From: Methylophaga sp.
GTDB taxonomy: Bacteria; Pseudomonadota; Gammaproteobacteria; Nitrosococcales; Methylophagaceae
Assembly (NCBI GenBank): GCA_026988435.1
Contig: JALSLH010000009.1
Location: forward strand, 1 to 64,000
DNA length: 64,000 nt
Direction of reading: 5' to 3'
Position numbers and translations under genes: made by a program. Positions 40,855 through 49,885 of this stretch are shown in pieces (the stretch's first letter is position 1; the number at the start of each line of letters is the position of its first letter). The notes below the pieces were generated by a model. The model made no database searches and was not told where the DNA came from. It saw only the letters and a program-made list of their open reading frames with translations.

Positions 40855-41017
40855 TATACCCGTGACCAATGAACTTGCAGATTTCTAGTCCCCATCCTGA
40901 TTGCGCTAGCGGTGTTATATTCTTGAGCAATAGAGCGACTATTACATCAATAATATGCCTTGCTATCACAACCATTATGCGCACTATAAACATGCATGTT
41001 CAATGATAACGGGTATA
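40855..41017. mobile_element. 163-bp element with termini related to the 266-bp elements
   Basis: It begins TATACCCGTGACCAATGAAC and ends with the complement of TATACCCGTTATCATTGAAC; about 27 of 34 terminal bases match. The TATACCC start and the TGAA..TGCA stretch recur at similar spacing in the 266-bp elements. The interior differs and has no ORF. It sits in the divergent mltF/trhP promoter region. Family membership is inference. Confidence 0.65.
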
Positions 41018-41054
41018 ATTGTCTCTTTTACTATATTTTCAATATATAAATTAG

Positions 41055-42404
41055 ATGAATACACCTGAGTTACTTTTACCTGCTGGTAGTTTGCAACACA
41101 TGCGTTATGCTTATGCCTTTGGTGCAGATGCTGTTTATGCTGGCCAACCTCGATATAGCCTGCGAGTACGCAATAATGATTTCCATAAACTACCCGTTCT
41201 GGCACAGGGCATTGAAGAAGCGCATGCACTAGGAAAGCAATTTTTTGTAGCTAGCAATTTGATGCCACATAATGTCAAAATCAAAACCTATATGGCAGAT
41301 ATGGAGCCAGTTATCGCGATGAAACCAGATGCATTAATCATGGCGGATCCTGGTTTGATTATGATGGTACGTGAACGCTGGCCAGAGATGCCTATTCATT
41401 TGTCTGTTCAAGCGAATACGGTGAATTATCAGGCAGTAAAATTTTGGCAATCAGTTGGGGTAACTAGGGTGATCTTGTCTCGTGAATTATCACTAGATGA
41501 GATTGAGGAGATTCGCCAACAATGTCCAGAAATGGAGATAGAAGTCTTTGTTCATGGTGCGCTTTGTATCGCTTATTCAGGCCGCTGTTTATTATCGGGC
41601 TATTTTAATCATCGTGATCCCAATCAAGGTTCATGCACCAACTCATGTCGTTGGGATTATAAAACCCATGCCAGTGATGGCAATGATGATTCACCACAAA
41701 AAATTGATTTTAAGGCTTTTGATGCAATGAATCAGGGAAGTGGGTTATCGGATTGTGGTAGCCAAGAACGACATCCACTAGCGGATAATATCTATTTAAT
41801 TGAAGAAGGTAATCGCCCCGGTGAGTTGATGCCTATTTTTGAAGATGAACATGGTACCTATATCATGAATTCAAAGGATCTTCGTGCCATTCAACATATA
41901 GAACGTTTAGTGAATATTGGCGTGGATTCACTAAAAATAGAAGGGCGAACTAAATCAATTTATTATGTGGCCCGCACAGCACAACTCTATCGCCGAGCAA
42001 TAGATGATGCCATGGCAGGCAGACAGTTTGATCCAACATTAATTGGTAAGCTAGATAATCTAGCAAATCGAGGTTATACCGATGGCTTTTATCAGCGCCA
42101 CCCGACACAAGAACAACAAAATTATATAGTGGGTTATTCAAGCAGTGATCGTCAACAATATGTGGGTGAAGTAGTCGGCTTTGACACTGAATCACAATGC
42201 TTGATGATTGATGTTAAAAATAAATTCTCTATTGGTGATAAGCTTGAACTGATTCTGCCAGAGGGTAATATTGAATTAACACTGGAAACATTATTCAATA
42301 ACGATAATGAAAATATTGATGTGGCGCCAGGTAGTGGACATCAAGTAAAAATACCCTTCGTAGGCAAGGTGTCACAACAAGGATTATTGGCAAAACATTT
42401 ATAA
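41055..42404 (+). CDS. trhP: tRNA hydroxylation protein TrhP (YegQ), peptidase U32 family
   Basis: Close in pattern to E. coli YegQ: PELLLPAGSLQHMRYAYAFG, DAVYAGQPRYSLRVRN, ILSRELSLDEIEEIRQQCP and the cysteine-rich CIAYSGRCLLSGY with CTNSCRW. U32 proteins of this type are Fe-S enzymes; TrhP is needed for the prephenate-dependent hydroxylation of U34 in some tRNAs. It is 449 residues. Despite the family name it is not expected to be a peptidase. Confidence 0.9.
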   Translation: MNTPELLLPAGSLQHMRYAYAFGADAVYAGQPRYSLRVRNNDFHKLPVLAQGIEEAHALGKQFFVASNLMPHNVKIKTYMADMEPVIAMKPDALIMADPGLIMMVRERWPEMPIHLSVQANTVNYQAVKFWQSVGVTRVILSRELSLDEIEEIRQQCPEMEIEVFVHGALCIAYSGRCLLSGYFNHRDPNQGSCTNSCRWDYKTHASDGNDDSPQKIDFKAFDAMNQGSGLSDCGSQERHPLADNIYLIEEGNRPGELMPIFEDEHGTYIMNSKDLRAIQHIERLVNIGVDSLKIEGRTKSIYYVARTAQLYRRAIDDAMAGRQFDPTLIGKLDNLANRGYTDGFYQRHPTQEQQNYIVGYSSSDRQQYVGEVVGFDTESQCLMIDVKNKFSIGDKLELILPEGNIELTLETLFNNDNENIDVAPGSGHQVKIPFVGKVSQQGLLAKHL

Positions 42405-42414
42405 CATCCAGCCA

Positions 42415-42429
42415 CCCCCCCCCCCCCCC
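42415..42429. repeat. C15 homopolymer tract upstream of the PEP-CTERM-like gene
   Basis: Fifteen consecutive Cs, followed by AGAATTGGGGG, lie about 75 bp before the start of the next gene and 34 bp before a TATAAT at 42463. Such tracts are prone to slippage. Confidence 0.85.
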
Positions 42430-42462
42430 AGAATTGGGGGTAGAAGACTTTGTCTTGGCGAG

Positions 42463-42468
42463 TATAAT
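42463..42468 (+). promoter_or_regulatory. Candidate -10 box for the PEP-CTERM-like gene
   Basis: A perfect TATAAT lies 36 bp before the ATG. No good -35 hexamer is seen at the right spacing; GTAGAA is the nearest, so the upstream C-tract may affect promoter use. Confidence 0.4.
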
Positions 42469-42503
42469 TGTGATGTAGTTAACAATTAATAGGAGAAAAA
42501 TAT

Positions 42504-43094
42504 ATGTTTAAAAAATCAATAATGGCATTGGCCTTACTGACAACAGCCAATTTGGCCAATGCATCTAGTTTTGTAGTCGATCAACATAATGACTCGGCGA
42601 CTCCTTTTCAAGGATACACCAGTGCATCTGGTTTTGCTGGCCAGTCATTTTCACCGACAGCTAACACCTTAGACCATATTGAATTACAATTAAATGCACA
42701 AACTTCTACAGAGGCTGTAGTACATGTAGATCTTTATGATGTGGTTGGGGGGACAAACTTAGGGACAAGTAATAGTCTCTCATTTACTGGGCCGACTATT
42801 GAGCTTGCACACTTTGAGTTTTCTTTAATCGATATTAGCGCCTATTCATCATTGTTTATACAAGTTGTTGCTGAATCAGGGACCTTTGGAGCCTTTTTAG
42901 CAGGTGGATTTGGTGCTAATAGTTATCTTGGTGGTCAGGCATACGCTCATACGATCGCTGCAACCGGTTTCCGGGTAGACGATGATTTATGGTTTAGAAC
43001 TGGTGTTTCTGAAGTGCCTGTGCCAGCAGCTCTTGTGATGTTTGCACCCGCACTTTTTGGCTTTTTGGGTTTTAGACGTAAAGCACGAGCTTAA
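42504..43094 (+). CDS. Exported PEP-CTERM/VPLPA-type protein
   Basis: A signal peptide (ending NLANASSF) is followed by a beta-rich, Ser/Thr/Gly-rich domain (FAGQSFSPTANTLDHIELQL). The C-terminus has the sorting pattern EVPVPAALVMFAPALFGFLGF followed by RRKARA, i.e. VPxPAA, a hydrophobic helix and a basic tail. This is the exosortase-substrate class, often linked to exopolysaccharide. No exosortase gene is in this window. AGGAG lies before the ATG. The precise role is unknown. Confidence 0.82.
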   Translation: MFKKSIMALALLTTANLANASSFVVDQHNDSATPFQGYTSASGFAGQSFSPTANTLDHIELQLNAQTSTEAVVHVDLYDVVGGTNLGTSNSLSFTGPTIELAHFEFSLIDISAYSSLFIQVVAESGTFGAFLAGGFGANSYLGGQAYAHTIAATGFRVDDDLWFRTGVSEVPVPAALVMFAPALFGFLGFRRKARA

Positions 43095-43109
43095 TTAACT
43101 AGTTGGTAG

Positions 43110-43144
43110 AAAAGCAGCTTCTATAATTGGAAGCTGCTTTTTTT
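43110..43144. terminator. Bidirectional terminator between the PEP-CTERM-like gene and hpnC
   Basis: AAAAGCAGCTTC, loop TATAATTG and GAAGCTGCTTTTTTT form a strong hairpin with a T-run on the plus strand and an A-rich opposite side. It includes the last codons and stop of hpnC. Confidence 0.9.
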
Positions 43145-44026
43145 GTATTTTTTTAAATACAATGTTTTGAAATAACTAATAAGTACTAATTTTAGTAGTG
43201 ATAACTTGCTGAGCCGTGGCCGACTTAATAGTGCATTGTCATCCTGCAACATTAATTTATTTAATGTTGTAATACCCGCCAAGGTCATAGCTCTTACTTC
43301 CCAGCCCATTCGGCCTGATAGATGTGAACCTAGTTCTGCACCATAGGCCATAATTAGCTCAGTGCGTTGGTATAGACTGCGAATGAGTGGGGCAATTTTC
43401 TGACTATCGGGGTTAATTAAATCACTGTCTTTTAATCCTGCCGCTGTCAGTTCGTCTTGTGGAATATAGATACGATCAGATTCAGTGTAATCTTGTACGA
43501 TATCTTGATAGAAGTTAATCAACTGTAATGCTGTGCAAACGGCATCTGATTGTTTAAGTTGTTCATCGCTGGTTTGGCCGACCAAGTGTAATAATAAGCG
43601 GCCGACTGGATTGGCTGAACGTTTACAATAATCCAATACCTCATCAAAATTAGCATAACGACTTTTAATTACATCTTGTTTAAAGGCATCAAGCAAATCT
43701 TCAAATAGTTTAATCGGTAATTGGTATTGAAGAATGACATCGGCTAAGGCAATAAAGATGGGGTTATCACCTTGATAGTGTTTTTCCTTAATAGCCAGAA
43801 GTGCAATATTGAATTCTTCTAATTGTTCTAGCCGTTGTTGTTGTGATGCATCACCTTCATCGGCAAAATTATCGGCTGTTCTAGCAAAGGCGTAAATAAC
43901 ACTAATAGGTCGTCGTAATTTTTTAGGTAGAAGTACCGATGCCACAGGAAAATTTTCATAATGACTTTTGGCCAGTCTTTGGCAAAATTGATAAGCGTGC
44001 TCTAACTCTAACTTAGGCTCAGACAT
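43121..44026 (-). CDS. hpnC: Hydroxysqualene synthase HpnC (squalene/phytoene synthase family)
   Basis: Trans-isoprenyl diphosphate synthase-fold enzyme. The N-terminus (FCQRLAKSHYENFPVAS, LPKKLRRPISVIYAFARTAD) is the HpnC form, with DxxxD-type motifs in RTADNFADEGD and FYQDIVQDYTESDRIYIP. HpnC converts presqualene diphosphate to hydroxysqualene on the way to hopanoids. HpnD, HpnE and squalene-hopene cyclase are not in the window, so use in a hopanoid pathway remains unproven. It overlaps rmuC by 8 nt. Confidence 0.85.
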   Translation of the reverse strand: MSEPKLELEHAYQFCQRLAKSHYENFPVASVLLPKKLRRPISVIYAFARTADNFADEGDASQQQRLEQLEEFNIALLAIKEKHYQGDNPIFIALADVILQYQLPIKLFEDLLDAFKQDVIKSRYANFDEVLDYCKRSANPVGRLLLHLVGQTSDEQLKQSDAVCTALQLINFYQDIVQDYTESDRIYIPQDELTAAGLKDSDLINPDSQKIAPLIRSLYQRTELIMAYGAELGSHLSGRMGWEVRAMTLAGITTLNKLMLQDDNALLSRPRLSKLSLLKLVLISYFKTLYLKKYKKSSFQL

Positions 44027-45314
44027 CTGACTCTTCTTTTACATTGCGTATTTGAGTGTCTATTTCAGGGATAGAATCGATTTCCTCTTTTGCTCTGATC
44101 CCCATGTCCAGAAAACGTTTACCACTTGGGATGACGTGTCGCTCTAAGGAGCCAACTGTTTTATTAAAACTATCTACAGTAGTGTTTAAGCTGGTGCCAA
44201 GTTTGGCTAAATGGCTGGTAAAAACATTTAAACGTTTATAGAGGCTTTCGCCCAACTCTCGAATCTCGATTGCATTATCAGCTAAGGCTTGTTGTTTCCA
44301 GCCATAAGATATCGTTCTCAGTAGCGCGATGAAATTGGTCGGCGTCGCTAAGATAATATTTTGTTGAATGGCATCTTCAAGTAGCTTTGGATCAAGTTCT
44401 AAAGCAGCCGAGAGAAAATGTTCTCCAGGAATAAAGAGCACTACAAATTCGGGCGATTGTGAAAATTCAGCCCAATAGTTTTTTGAAGCTAACTCTTTTA
44501 CCCGTTGGCGGATAATTTGAGCGTGGCGTTTTAATTCTTTTGTACGCACCGCATTTTCAGTTGCTTGCATCGCCGATAAATACGCATCCAGCGGCGTTTT
44601 TGCATCGACAATAATTTCTCGATTTTCTGGTAAACGAACAATCATATCAGGGCGAATACTGCCCGATTCAGTTACCGTATGTGTTTGTTCAAAAAAGTCA
44701 CAATGTGCCACCATGCCACTGAGTTCCGCTAGGCGACGTAAGGTCATTTCGCCCCATTGACCTCGCACTTCAGGGCGACGCAGTGCCTGCACTAAGTTTT
44801 GTGTTTCTTGTTGTAAACTTTGCTGACCTTGTGACATTTGTTCGATAGTGCTGCGAAGGTTGCCGTATGATTCTTTACGCTCTTTTTCGATTTCGTGAAT
44901 TTGTTTAGATGTATTTAACAAAGCATCATTAATCGGTTTAATTAATTGCTCAATTGCTTTTTCACGGCTTTGTAATTCAGCGTTAGCCTCACTTTGATGG
45001 CGTTTGAGATTTTCTTCAGCTAATTTCAAGAAGCTATTATTATTGCGGCTTAATGCTTCGTTTGATAATTGATTAAAGGTATTGGCAAGCTGACTATGAG
45101 TGAGATCAATAATTTCATCAAAACGGTCAATGGCTTGTTTTTCCAGTGATAATTTCATAGCGAGCTCAGTATTTGCTGTTGCCAACTTCCTAATTTTTCG
45201 TCCACGAATAAAAAATACAATGAGTGCACCGATTAAGGCGCTGGCAATTAATAAAATAATCAGTCCGTTTTGTTGTTGGGCGAACTGTTGAATTGAGGTG
45301 AAATCTAAATCCAT
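44019..45314 (-). CDS. rmuC: DNA recombination protein RmuC homologue
   Basis: An N-terminal transmembrane segment (about residues 17-36) is followed by a long coiled coil (about 45-190). The RmuC nuclease-like domain (REVRGQWGEMTLRRLAELSGM region, IRPDMIVRLPENREIIVDAK, FVVLFIPGEHFLSAALE) has a PD-(D/E)XK-like core. It limits inversions between short repeats in E. coli. It is 431 residues and overlaps both neighbouring genes by 8-10 nt. Confidence 0.92.
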   Translation of the reverse strand: MDLDFTSIQQFAQQQNGLIILLIASALIGALIVFFIRGRKIRKLATANTELAMKLSLEKQAIDRFDEIIDLTHSQLANTFNQLSNEALSRNNNSFLKLAEENLKRHQSEANAELQSREKAIEQLIKPINDALLNTSKQIHEIEKERKESYGNLRSTIEQMSQGQQSLQQETQNLVQALRRPEVRGQWGEMTLRRLAELSGMVAHCDFFEQTHTVTESGSIRPDMIVRLPENREIIVDAKTPLDAYLSAMQATENAVRTKELKRHAQIIRQRVKELASKNYWAEFSQSPEFVVLFIPGEHFLSAALELDPKLLEDAIQQNIILATPTNFIALLRTISYGWKQQALADNAIEIRELGESLYKRLNVFTSHLAKLGTSLNTTVDSFNKTVGSLERHVIPSGKRFLDMGIRAKEEIDSIPEIDTQIRNVKEESDV

Positions 45315-45958
45315 TGCAATATATCACGCGGGTGGTTAATGCTGGCATCGGCATGCCATTTCTCTGGTCGATCTTGCTCACTTAAATAACCGTAAAGTGC
45401 CGCAACTGTTCGCATATGGGCATTTTTTCCTGCCTCAATATCTCGGGCGGCATCGCCGATATAAATACATTGTTTAGGCGAAAGATTGATCACTTTACAA
45501 GCATGCAACATGGGCGCGGGATGAGGCTTGCTATGCGGGGTGGTGTCAGCACTAACAACGCAGGCAGCGCGATGAGTGAGGTTCAGTTTATCGACTAACG
45601 GATCGGTTAAGAAAGCCGGTTTATTAGTGATAATACCCCACGTGATCTCAGCCTGTTCTAGGGCTGTTAGAACCTCTTCCATGCCTTCAAAAAGGCATGT
45701 TTCTCTGGCGATATTATCTTGATACAGTTGTAAGAATCGCTGTTGAAGAGATGGGTAATCATCATGATTAGTTGAAATATCGAACCCCAAACCTAATAAA
45801 CCAGCACTACCGTGGCTGGCGACGGGACGAATCATGTCATAAGGCAGCGCTTCAAGTCCTTCTTGTTCCATTAAGCGAGTGAGTGCGAAGGCGAGATCAG
45901 GCGCGGTATCAACGAGGGTGCCATCAAGATCAAATAAAATAGCAGAAAATGGTTGCAT
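45305..45958 (-). CDS. mupP: HAD phosphatase, MupP/Gph-like
   Basis: HAD-IA hydrolase: motif I FDLDGTLVDTAPD, motif II TNKPAF, motif III/IV KPHPAPMLHAC and YIGDAARDIEAG. By sequence it could be phosphoglycolate phosphatase (Gph). Its position downstream of ubiG and near mtaD/mtnA matches the pseudomonad MupP locus (MurNAc-6-P phosphatase in wall recycling), so I favour MupP. The start at 45958 is preceded by GGAT; an alternative ATG lies at 45970. Confidence 0.75.
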   Translation of the reverse strand: MQPFSAILFDLDGTLVDTAPDLAFALTRLMEQEGLEALPYDMIRPVASHGSAGLLGLGFDISTNHDDYPSLQQRFLQLYQDNIARETCLFEGMEEVLTALEQAEITWGIITNKPAFLTDPLVDKLNLTHRAACVVSADTTPHSKPHPAPMLHACKVINLSPKQCIYIGDAARDIEAGKNAHMRTVAALYGYLSEQDRPEKWHADASINHPRDILQWI

Positions 45959-45999
45959 ATTTTTATCCATAATACTTCAAAGTAAGGAGCTTACGGCTT

Positions 46000-46073
46000 C
46001 GTCATTCCGGCAGGCTGTTAGCCGGAATCTGAATATAAACAAGACTCCCGCTAAGCGCATGCGGGAGTGACGG
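46000..46073. repeat. REP-like double hairpin, copy B
   Basis: Hairpins ATTCCGGC/GCCGGAAT and CTCCCGC/GCGGGAG lie within CGTCA...TGACG. Read in reverse, it aligns along its whole length with copy A at 4758-4830. It sits between ubiG and the HAD phosphatase gene. Confidence 0.82.
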
Positions 46074-46116
46074 TGTTTTTGCATAGCCCCTAAATTTATT
46101 CCAGACATATTTGTCA

Positions 46117-46827
46117 TTAATCTAAAGCTTTGCGGCAATACATTAAATAATTCACTTTTACATCATCGCCTAATTTAAATGCCTTGCTGATGGGGTTATA
46201 GGTCATCCCCGTAATGTCTTGCACATCTAAACCGGCTTGACGACACCAAGCCGCCATTTCAGAGGGGCGAATAAAACGTTTGTAGTCATGCGTGCCTTTA
46301 GGCAACATTTTCATAATATATTCGGCGCCGAGCACAGCCAGTAAATAGGCTTTAGGGTGACGATTTAAAGTTGAAAAAAACAGATCGCCACCGGGCTTAA
46401 CTAGATCTGAACAAGCTTGAATAATGGAAACGGGATCAGGCACATGCTCCAACATTTCCATGCAAGTAACCACATCATATTGGCCCGTAGATTGCTCTGC
46501 TTTTTGTTCGGCCGTTATTTGTTGGTAATCAATAATTAATTCTGCTTCTAGTGCGTGTAATTTAGCAATATCTAGTGGCATCTTACCCATATCAATACCG
46601 GTTACATGAGCGCCACTTTTGGCGAGCGCTTCTGATAAAATTCCACCACCACAGCCGACATCAATAACGTGTTTATCATTAAGCTGACAACGTTGTTCGA
46701 TATAGCCTAAACGAATGGGATTCAGGTCATGTAGTGGTTTCGATTCGCCTTCAGTATCCCACCAACTGGTCGCTAAAGCCTCAAATTTAGCTACTTCTGC
46801 AGGATCGACGTTTGCTTGTGTTGTCAT
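46117..46827 (-). CDS. ubiG: Ubiquinone biosynthesis O-methyltransferase
   Basis: SAM-dependent enzyme doing both O-methylations in ubiquinone synthesis. [23 protein letters not shown] is split here by [13 protein letters not shown] and [11 protein letters not shown]; motif I is [16 protein letters not shown], and [14 protein letters not shown] is UbiG-specific. It is 236 residues. The start overlaps the mtaD stop by 4 nt. Confidence 0.95.
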   Translation of the reverse strand: MTTQANVDPAEVAKFEALATSWWDTEGESKPLHDLNPIRLGYIEQRCQLNDKHVIDVGCGGGILSEALAKSGAHVTGIDMGKMPLDIAKLHALEAELIIDYQQITAEQKAEQSTGQYDVVTCMEMLEHVPDPVSIIQACSDLVKPGGDLFFSTLNRHPKAYLLAVLGAEYIMKMLPKGTHDYKRFIRPSEMAAWCRQAGLDVQDITGMTYNPISKAFKLGDDVKVNYLMYCRKALD

Positions 46828-48146
46828 GAATCTGTCTGCCTTATTTTAGCTGCCCAATCTTGGGTGTTTTGGATTATCTTTGTTTGGTTTAGAGTTGTTA
46901 ATTGTCGATCTTTTAAGAGTTGTTTGCCATCGACCCACACATCAGTCACTTGATTTCGCCCCGTGGCATAAACCAATTGAGAAACTACGTCATAACAAGG
47001 CTGAGATTCAATATCACTGAAATCAACGGCGATAATATCGGCTGATTTTCCTTTTTCAAGTGAGCCGGTTTTATTTTCTAGGCCGAGCGCTTTAGCACCA
47101 TTAATCGTAGCCATTTCCAAGGCTTCATGTGCAGGAATCGCACTGGCATCTTGTGCCACAGCTTTAGCAAGTAACGCCGCTTGGCGAATTTCACCAAACA
47201 TATCTAAGTCATTATTTGATGCCGCACCATCAGTGCCTAGCGTGATATTAATGCCTTGTTGATCTAATTTGGCAACTGGGCAAAAACCACTGGCTAGTTT
47301 TAAGTTTGATTCAGGGCAATGAGCAATATGAACGCCGGCATCAGCACACCAAGCAATTTCTTGTTCAGTAAGTTGTGTCATGTGTACGGCAATAAGACGA
47401 GGAGACAAAAGACCAAGCGCTTTTAATCGCTCTAAAGGCCTAACGCCTATTTGTTCGACACTTTGTGTTGTTTCGCCAGCCGTTTCATGAATATGCATCG
47501 TGATAGGCACATCGAGCTCTTCGGCATTCATGATGATTCTTTCTAAAGCATTGTCAGATACGGTGTAAGGCGCGTGTGGAGCATAGTGCGTTGTAATGCG
47601 TGAATGATGACGGTAATGGTCGTGTAATTGCTGACCTTTGTGCAAATATTCTTCAACATTAGCAGCCCAAGCACTGGGGAAATCAATCACAATCATGCCA
47701 AGACTGGCCCGGATACCACTTTGATCGACTACACGTGCCGTCGCCTCTGGGAAAAAATACATATCATTAAAACAGGTCGTTCCACCCCGAATCATCTCAG
47801 CAATGGCTAGTTCTGAACCGGCCTCAACAAAGGCATCACTGACCCATTGTTTTTCAGCAGGCCAAATGTGGTCATTCAGCCATGTCATCAGCGGTAAATC
47901 ATCGGCAAGGCCGCGTAATAACGACATCGCCGCATGAGTATGATTATTAATAAGCCCGGGCATAATGCAATGATCATCGAATGTTTGTGTGGTGGTTGCC
48001 GTATATTTTACCTTCACTTTATCTTGAGGAAGCAAGGCTAGAATTTGCCCATCTTCTATTACCACAGAATGATGTTCTAAAACGGATTGCTTCGCATCAA
48101 CTGGAACTATCCAACGTGCATGTATAATAAGATCAACGTGTATCAT
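46824..48146 (-). CDS. mtaD: 5-methylthioadenosine/S-adenosylhomocysteine deaminase (TRZ/ATZ family)
   Basis: Amidohydrolase with metal ligands in [13 protein letters not shown], the conserved [16 protein letters not shown] and the Asp in [15 protein letters not shown]. It is 440 residues. In related bacteria, as in pseudomonads, it deaminates MTA to methylthioinosine for salvage. Its placement beside ubiG and divergent mtnA is conserved and supports that role. Confidence 0.88.
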   Translation of the reverse strand: MIHVDLIIHARWIVPVDAKQSVLEHHSVVIEDGQILALLPQDKVKVKYTATTTQTFDDHCIMPGLINNHTHAAMSLLRGLADDLPLMTWLNDHIWPAEKQWVSDAFVEAGSELAIAEMIRGGTTCFNDMYFFPEATARVVDQSGIRASLGMIVIDFPSAWAANVEEYLHKGQQLHDHYRHHSRITTHYAPHAPYTVSDNALERIIMNAEELDVPITMHIHETAGETTQSVEQIGVRPLERLKALGLLSPRLIAVHMTQLTEQEIAWCADAGVHIAHCPESNLKLASGFCPVAKLDQQGINITLGTDGAASNNDLDMFGEIRQAALLAKAVAQDASAIPAHEALEMATINGAKALGLENKTGSLEKGKSADIIAVDFSDIESQPCYDVVSQLVYATGRNQVTDVWVDGKQLLKDRQLTTLNQTKIIQNTQDWAAKIRQTDS

Positions 48147-48182
48147 GGTTATGGATTATACCTGTTAATAATAGGAAAAAGT

Positions 48183-49214
48183 ATGGATTCAATTCAACCG
48201 ATAGATTGGCGCGATAATACGCTTTTTTTATTGGATCAGAGAGTGTTGCCGAATCAACAAAACTGGGTGCAATATCAACACGCAGCTGATATTGCCAATG
48301 CCATTTCCAATATGGTTGTGCGTGGTGCACCTGCTATTGGAATTACTGCTGCTTATGCTGTTGTGCTGGCGGCGAGGGATGCATGGAATAATAAAGGTAA
48401 AGGGTGGAAAAAGGCCATGGTTGAACCTTTAGCATTATTAGCCAAATCTCGTCCCACGGCTGTGAATTTGCATTGGGCAATTGAACGGATGACCATCTGC
48501 TATCTCGATTTAGACAATGAACAATCACCCGAAAGTGCATTGCTACTAGAAGCAAAACACATTCATAATGAAGATGTTACGGCTAATCATAAGATGGGGA
48601 AATTGGGTGCAGATCTGATTGATGATAACAGCATGGTGATCACACACTGCAATGCCGGCGCATTAGCGACGGGCGGTTTTGGCACGGCATTGGGCGTGAT
48701 CCGGCAAGGGTTTGTTGAGGGTAAAATAAAACATGTTTATGCAGATGAAACCCGACCTTGGTTGCAGGGTGCACGATTAACAGCGTGGGAATTGCAACAA
48801 GATAATATTCCTGTGACATTGCAAGCTGATGGTGCGGCGGCGGCATTAATGGCGACAGGTGTTGTGGACTGGATCATTGTCGGAGCAGATCGCATCACTG
48901 CCAATGGCGATGTTGCCAATAAAATTGGTACTTATATGCTAGCAATCTTAGCGAAATATCATAATGTGAAAATGATGGTGGTTGCGCCGACATCTACAAT
49001 AGATTGGGAATTACATGATGGTGATGAAATTCCAATTGAACAGCGTTCAGAGCAAGAAGTCACTGAAATTAATGGTCATCAAATTGCCCCTGAAGGTGTA
49101 CCAGCACTGAACCCTGCATTTGATGTGACGCCAGCTAGTTTAATTGATGCCATTGTCACCGAAGCTGGTGTAGTATTATCACCATCATTAAAAAACATGA
49201 GGACATTAAAATGA
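48183..49214 (+). CDS. mtnA: Methylthioribose-1-phosphate isomerase
   Basis: Isomerises MTR-1-P to MTRu-1-P in methionine salvage. Signatures are VVRGAPAIGITAAY, ETRPWLQGARLTAWEL and VGADRITANGDVANKIGTY. The ORF opens at 48087, but the ATG at 48183 has AGGAAA upstream and gives MDSIQPIDW, the usual 343-residue form. It is divergent from mtaD. Confidence 0.95.
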   Translation: MDSIQPIDWRDNTLFLLDQRVLPNQQNWVQYQHAADIANAISNMVVRGAPAIGITAAYAVVLAARDAWNNKGKGWKKAMVEPLALLAKSRPTAVNLHWAIERMTICYLDLDNEQSPESALLLEAKHIHNEDVTANHKMGKLGADLIDDNSMVITHCNAGALATGGFGTALGVIRQGFVEGKIKHVYADETRPWLQGARLTAWELQQDNIPVTLQADGAAAALMATGVVDWIIVGADRITANGDVANKIGTYMLAILAKYHNVKMMVVAPTSTIDWELHDGDEIPIEQRSEQEVTEINGHQIAPEGVPALNPAFDVTPASLIDAIVTEAGVVLSPSLKNMRTLK

Positions 49215-49885
49215 CAAAAACAGCATTAGTTACCGGCAGTAACCGTGGTATCGGACTAGAAATGTGCACGCAATTAAAACAGCGTGGTTTTAAAGTTATC
49301 GCTACCTGCCGAAAAGCATCGCCAGCATTGAATGATTTAGGTGTTGAAGTGATTGAAAATGTCGAAGTTAGCGATCCTAAAAGTTTGGCAACATTAGTAG
49401 ATACATTAGCAGGGCGACAAATTGACTGGCTCATTAATAATGCCGGCATCGCCGATGGTATTGCTATGGATGAGCTTAATGAGCAGACCATTGCCAGTTG
49501 CAAACGTATGTATGAAGTGAACAGCTTAGGGCCATTATTGACAACGCAAGCCTTAGTCGGCAATTTAACTGAAGGCAGCAAGGTCGGTATTATCACTAGC
49601 AGAATGGGTTCGATCGATGATAATGATTCGGGTGGTAGCTACGGTTATCGTATGTCGAAAGCAGCAGTCAATGCCGCAGGTAAATCATTGTCTATTGATT
49701 TAAAACCTAAAGGTATCGCCGTTGCGATTTTGCATCCGGGTTGGGTAAGAACTGATATGACAGGACATAATGGTTTAATTGATACCGATGAATCTGCATC
49801 GGGCTTATTACAGCGTATGGAAGAGTTAACGCTAGAAACGAGCGGGTCATTTTGGCATACCAATGGTGACTTGCTACCTTGGTAA
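49211..49885 (+). CDS. Short-chain dehydrogenase/reductase
   Basis: Classical SDR: cofactor motif TGSNRGIGLEM, NNAG in WLINNAGIADG, catalytic Ser in IITSRMGS and Tyr-Lys in YGYRMSKAAVN. It is 224 residues, similar in size to C-factor-like SDRs. It overlaps the mtnA stop by 4 nt, so the two are co-translated. The substrate is unknown. Confidence 0.85.
   Translation: MTKTALVTGSNRGIGLEMCTQLKQRGFKVIATCRKASPALNDLGVEVIENVEVSDPKSLATLVDTLAGRQIDWLINNAGIADGIAMDELNEQTIASCKRMYEVNSLGPLLTTQALVGNLTEGSKVGIITSRMGSIDDNDSGGSYGYRMSKAAVNAAGKSLSIDLKPKGIAVAILHPGWVRTDMTGHNGLIDTDESASGLLQRMEELTLETSGSFWHTNGDLLPW

Noticed and set aside
42415-42429. C15 run as a plain assembly error
   Set aside because: An exact length error cannot be excluded, but a long C-tract clearly exists in the read sequence, so it is kept as a slippage-prone feature with that caution.
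49156-49596. 146-codon minus-strand ORF over the mtnA/SDR junction
   Set aside because: Antisense to two well recognised genes.
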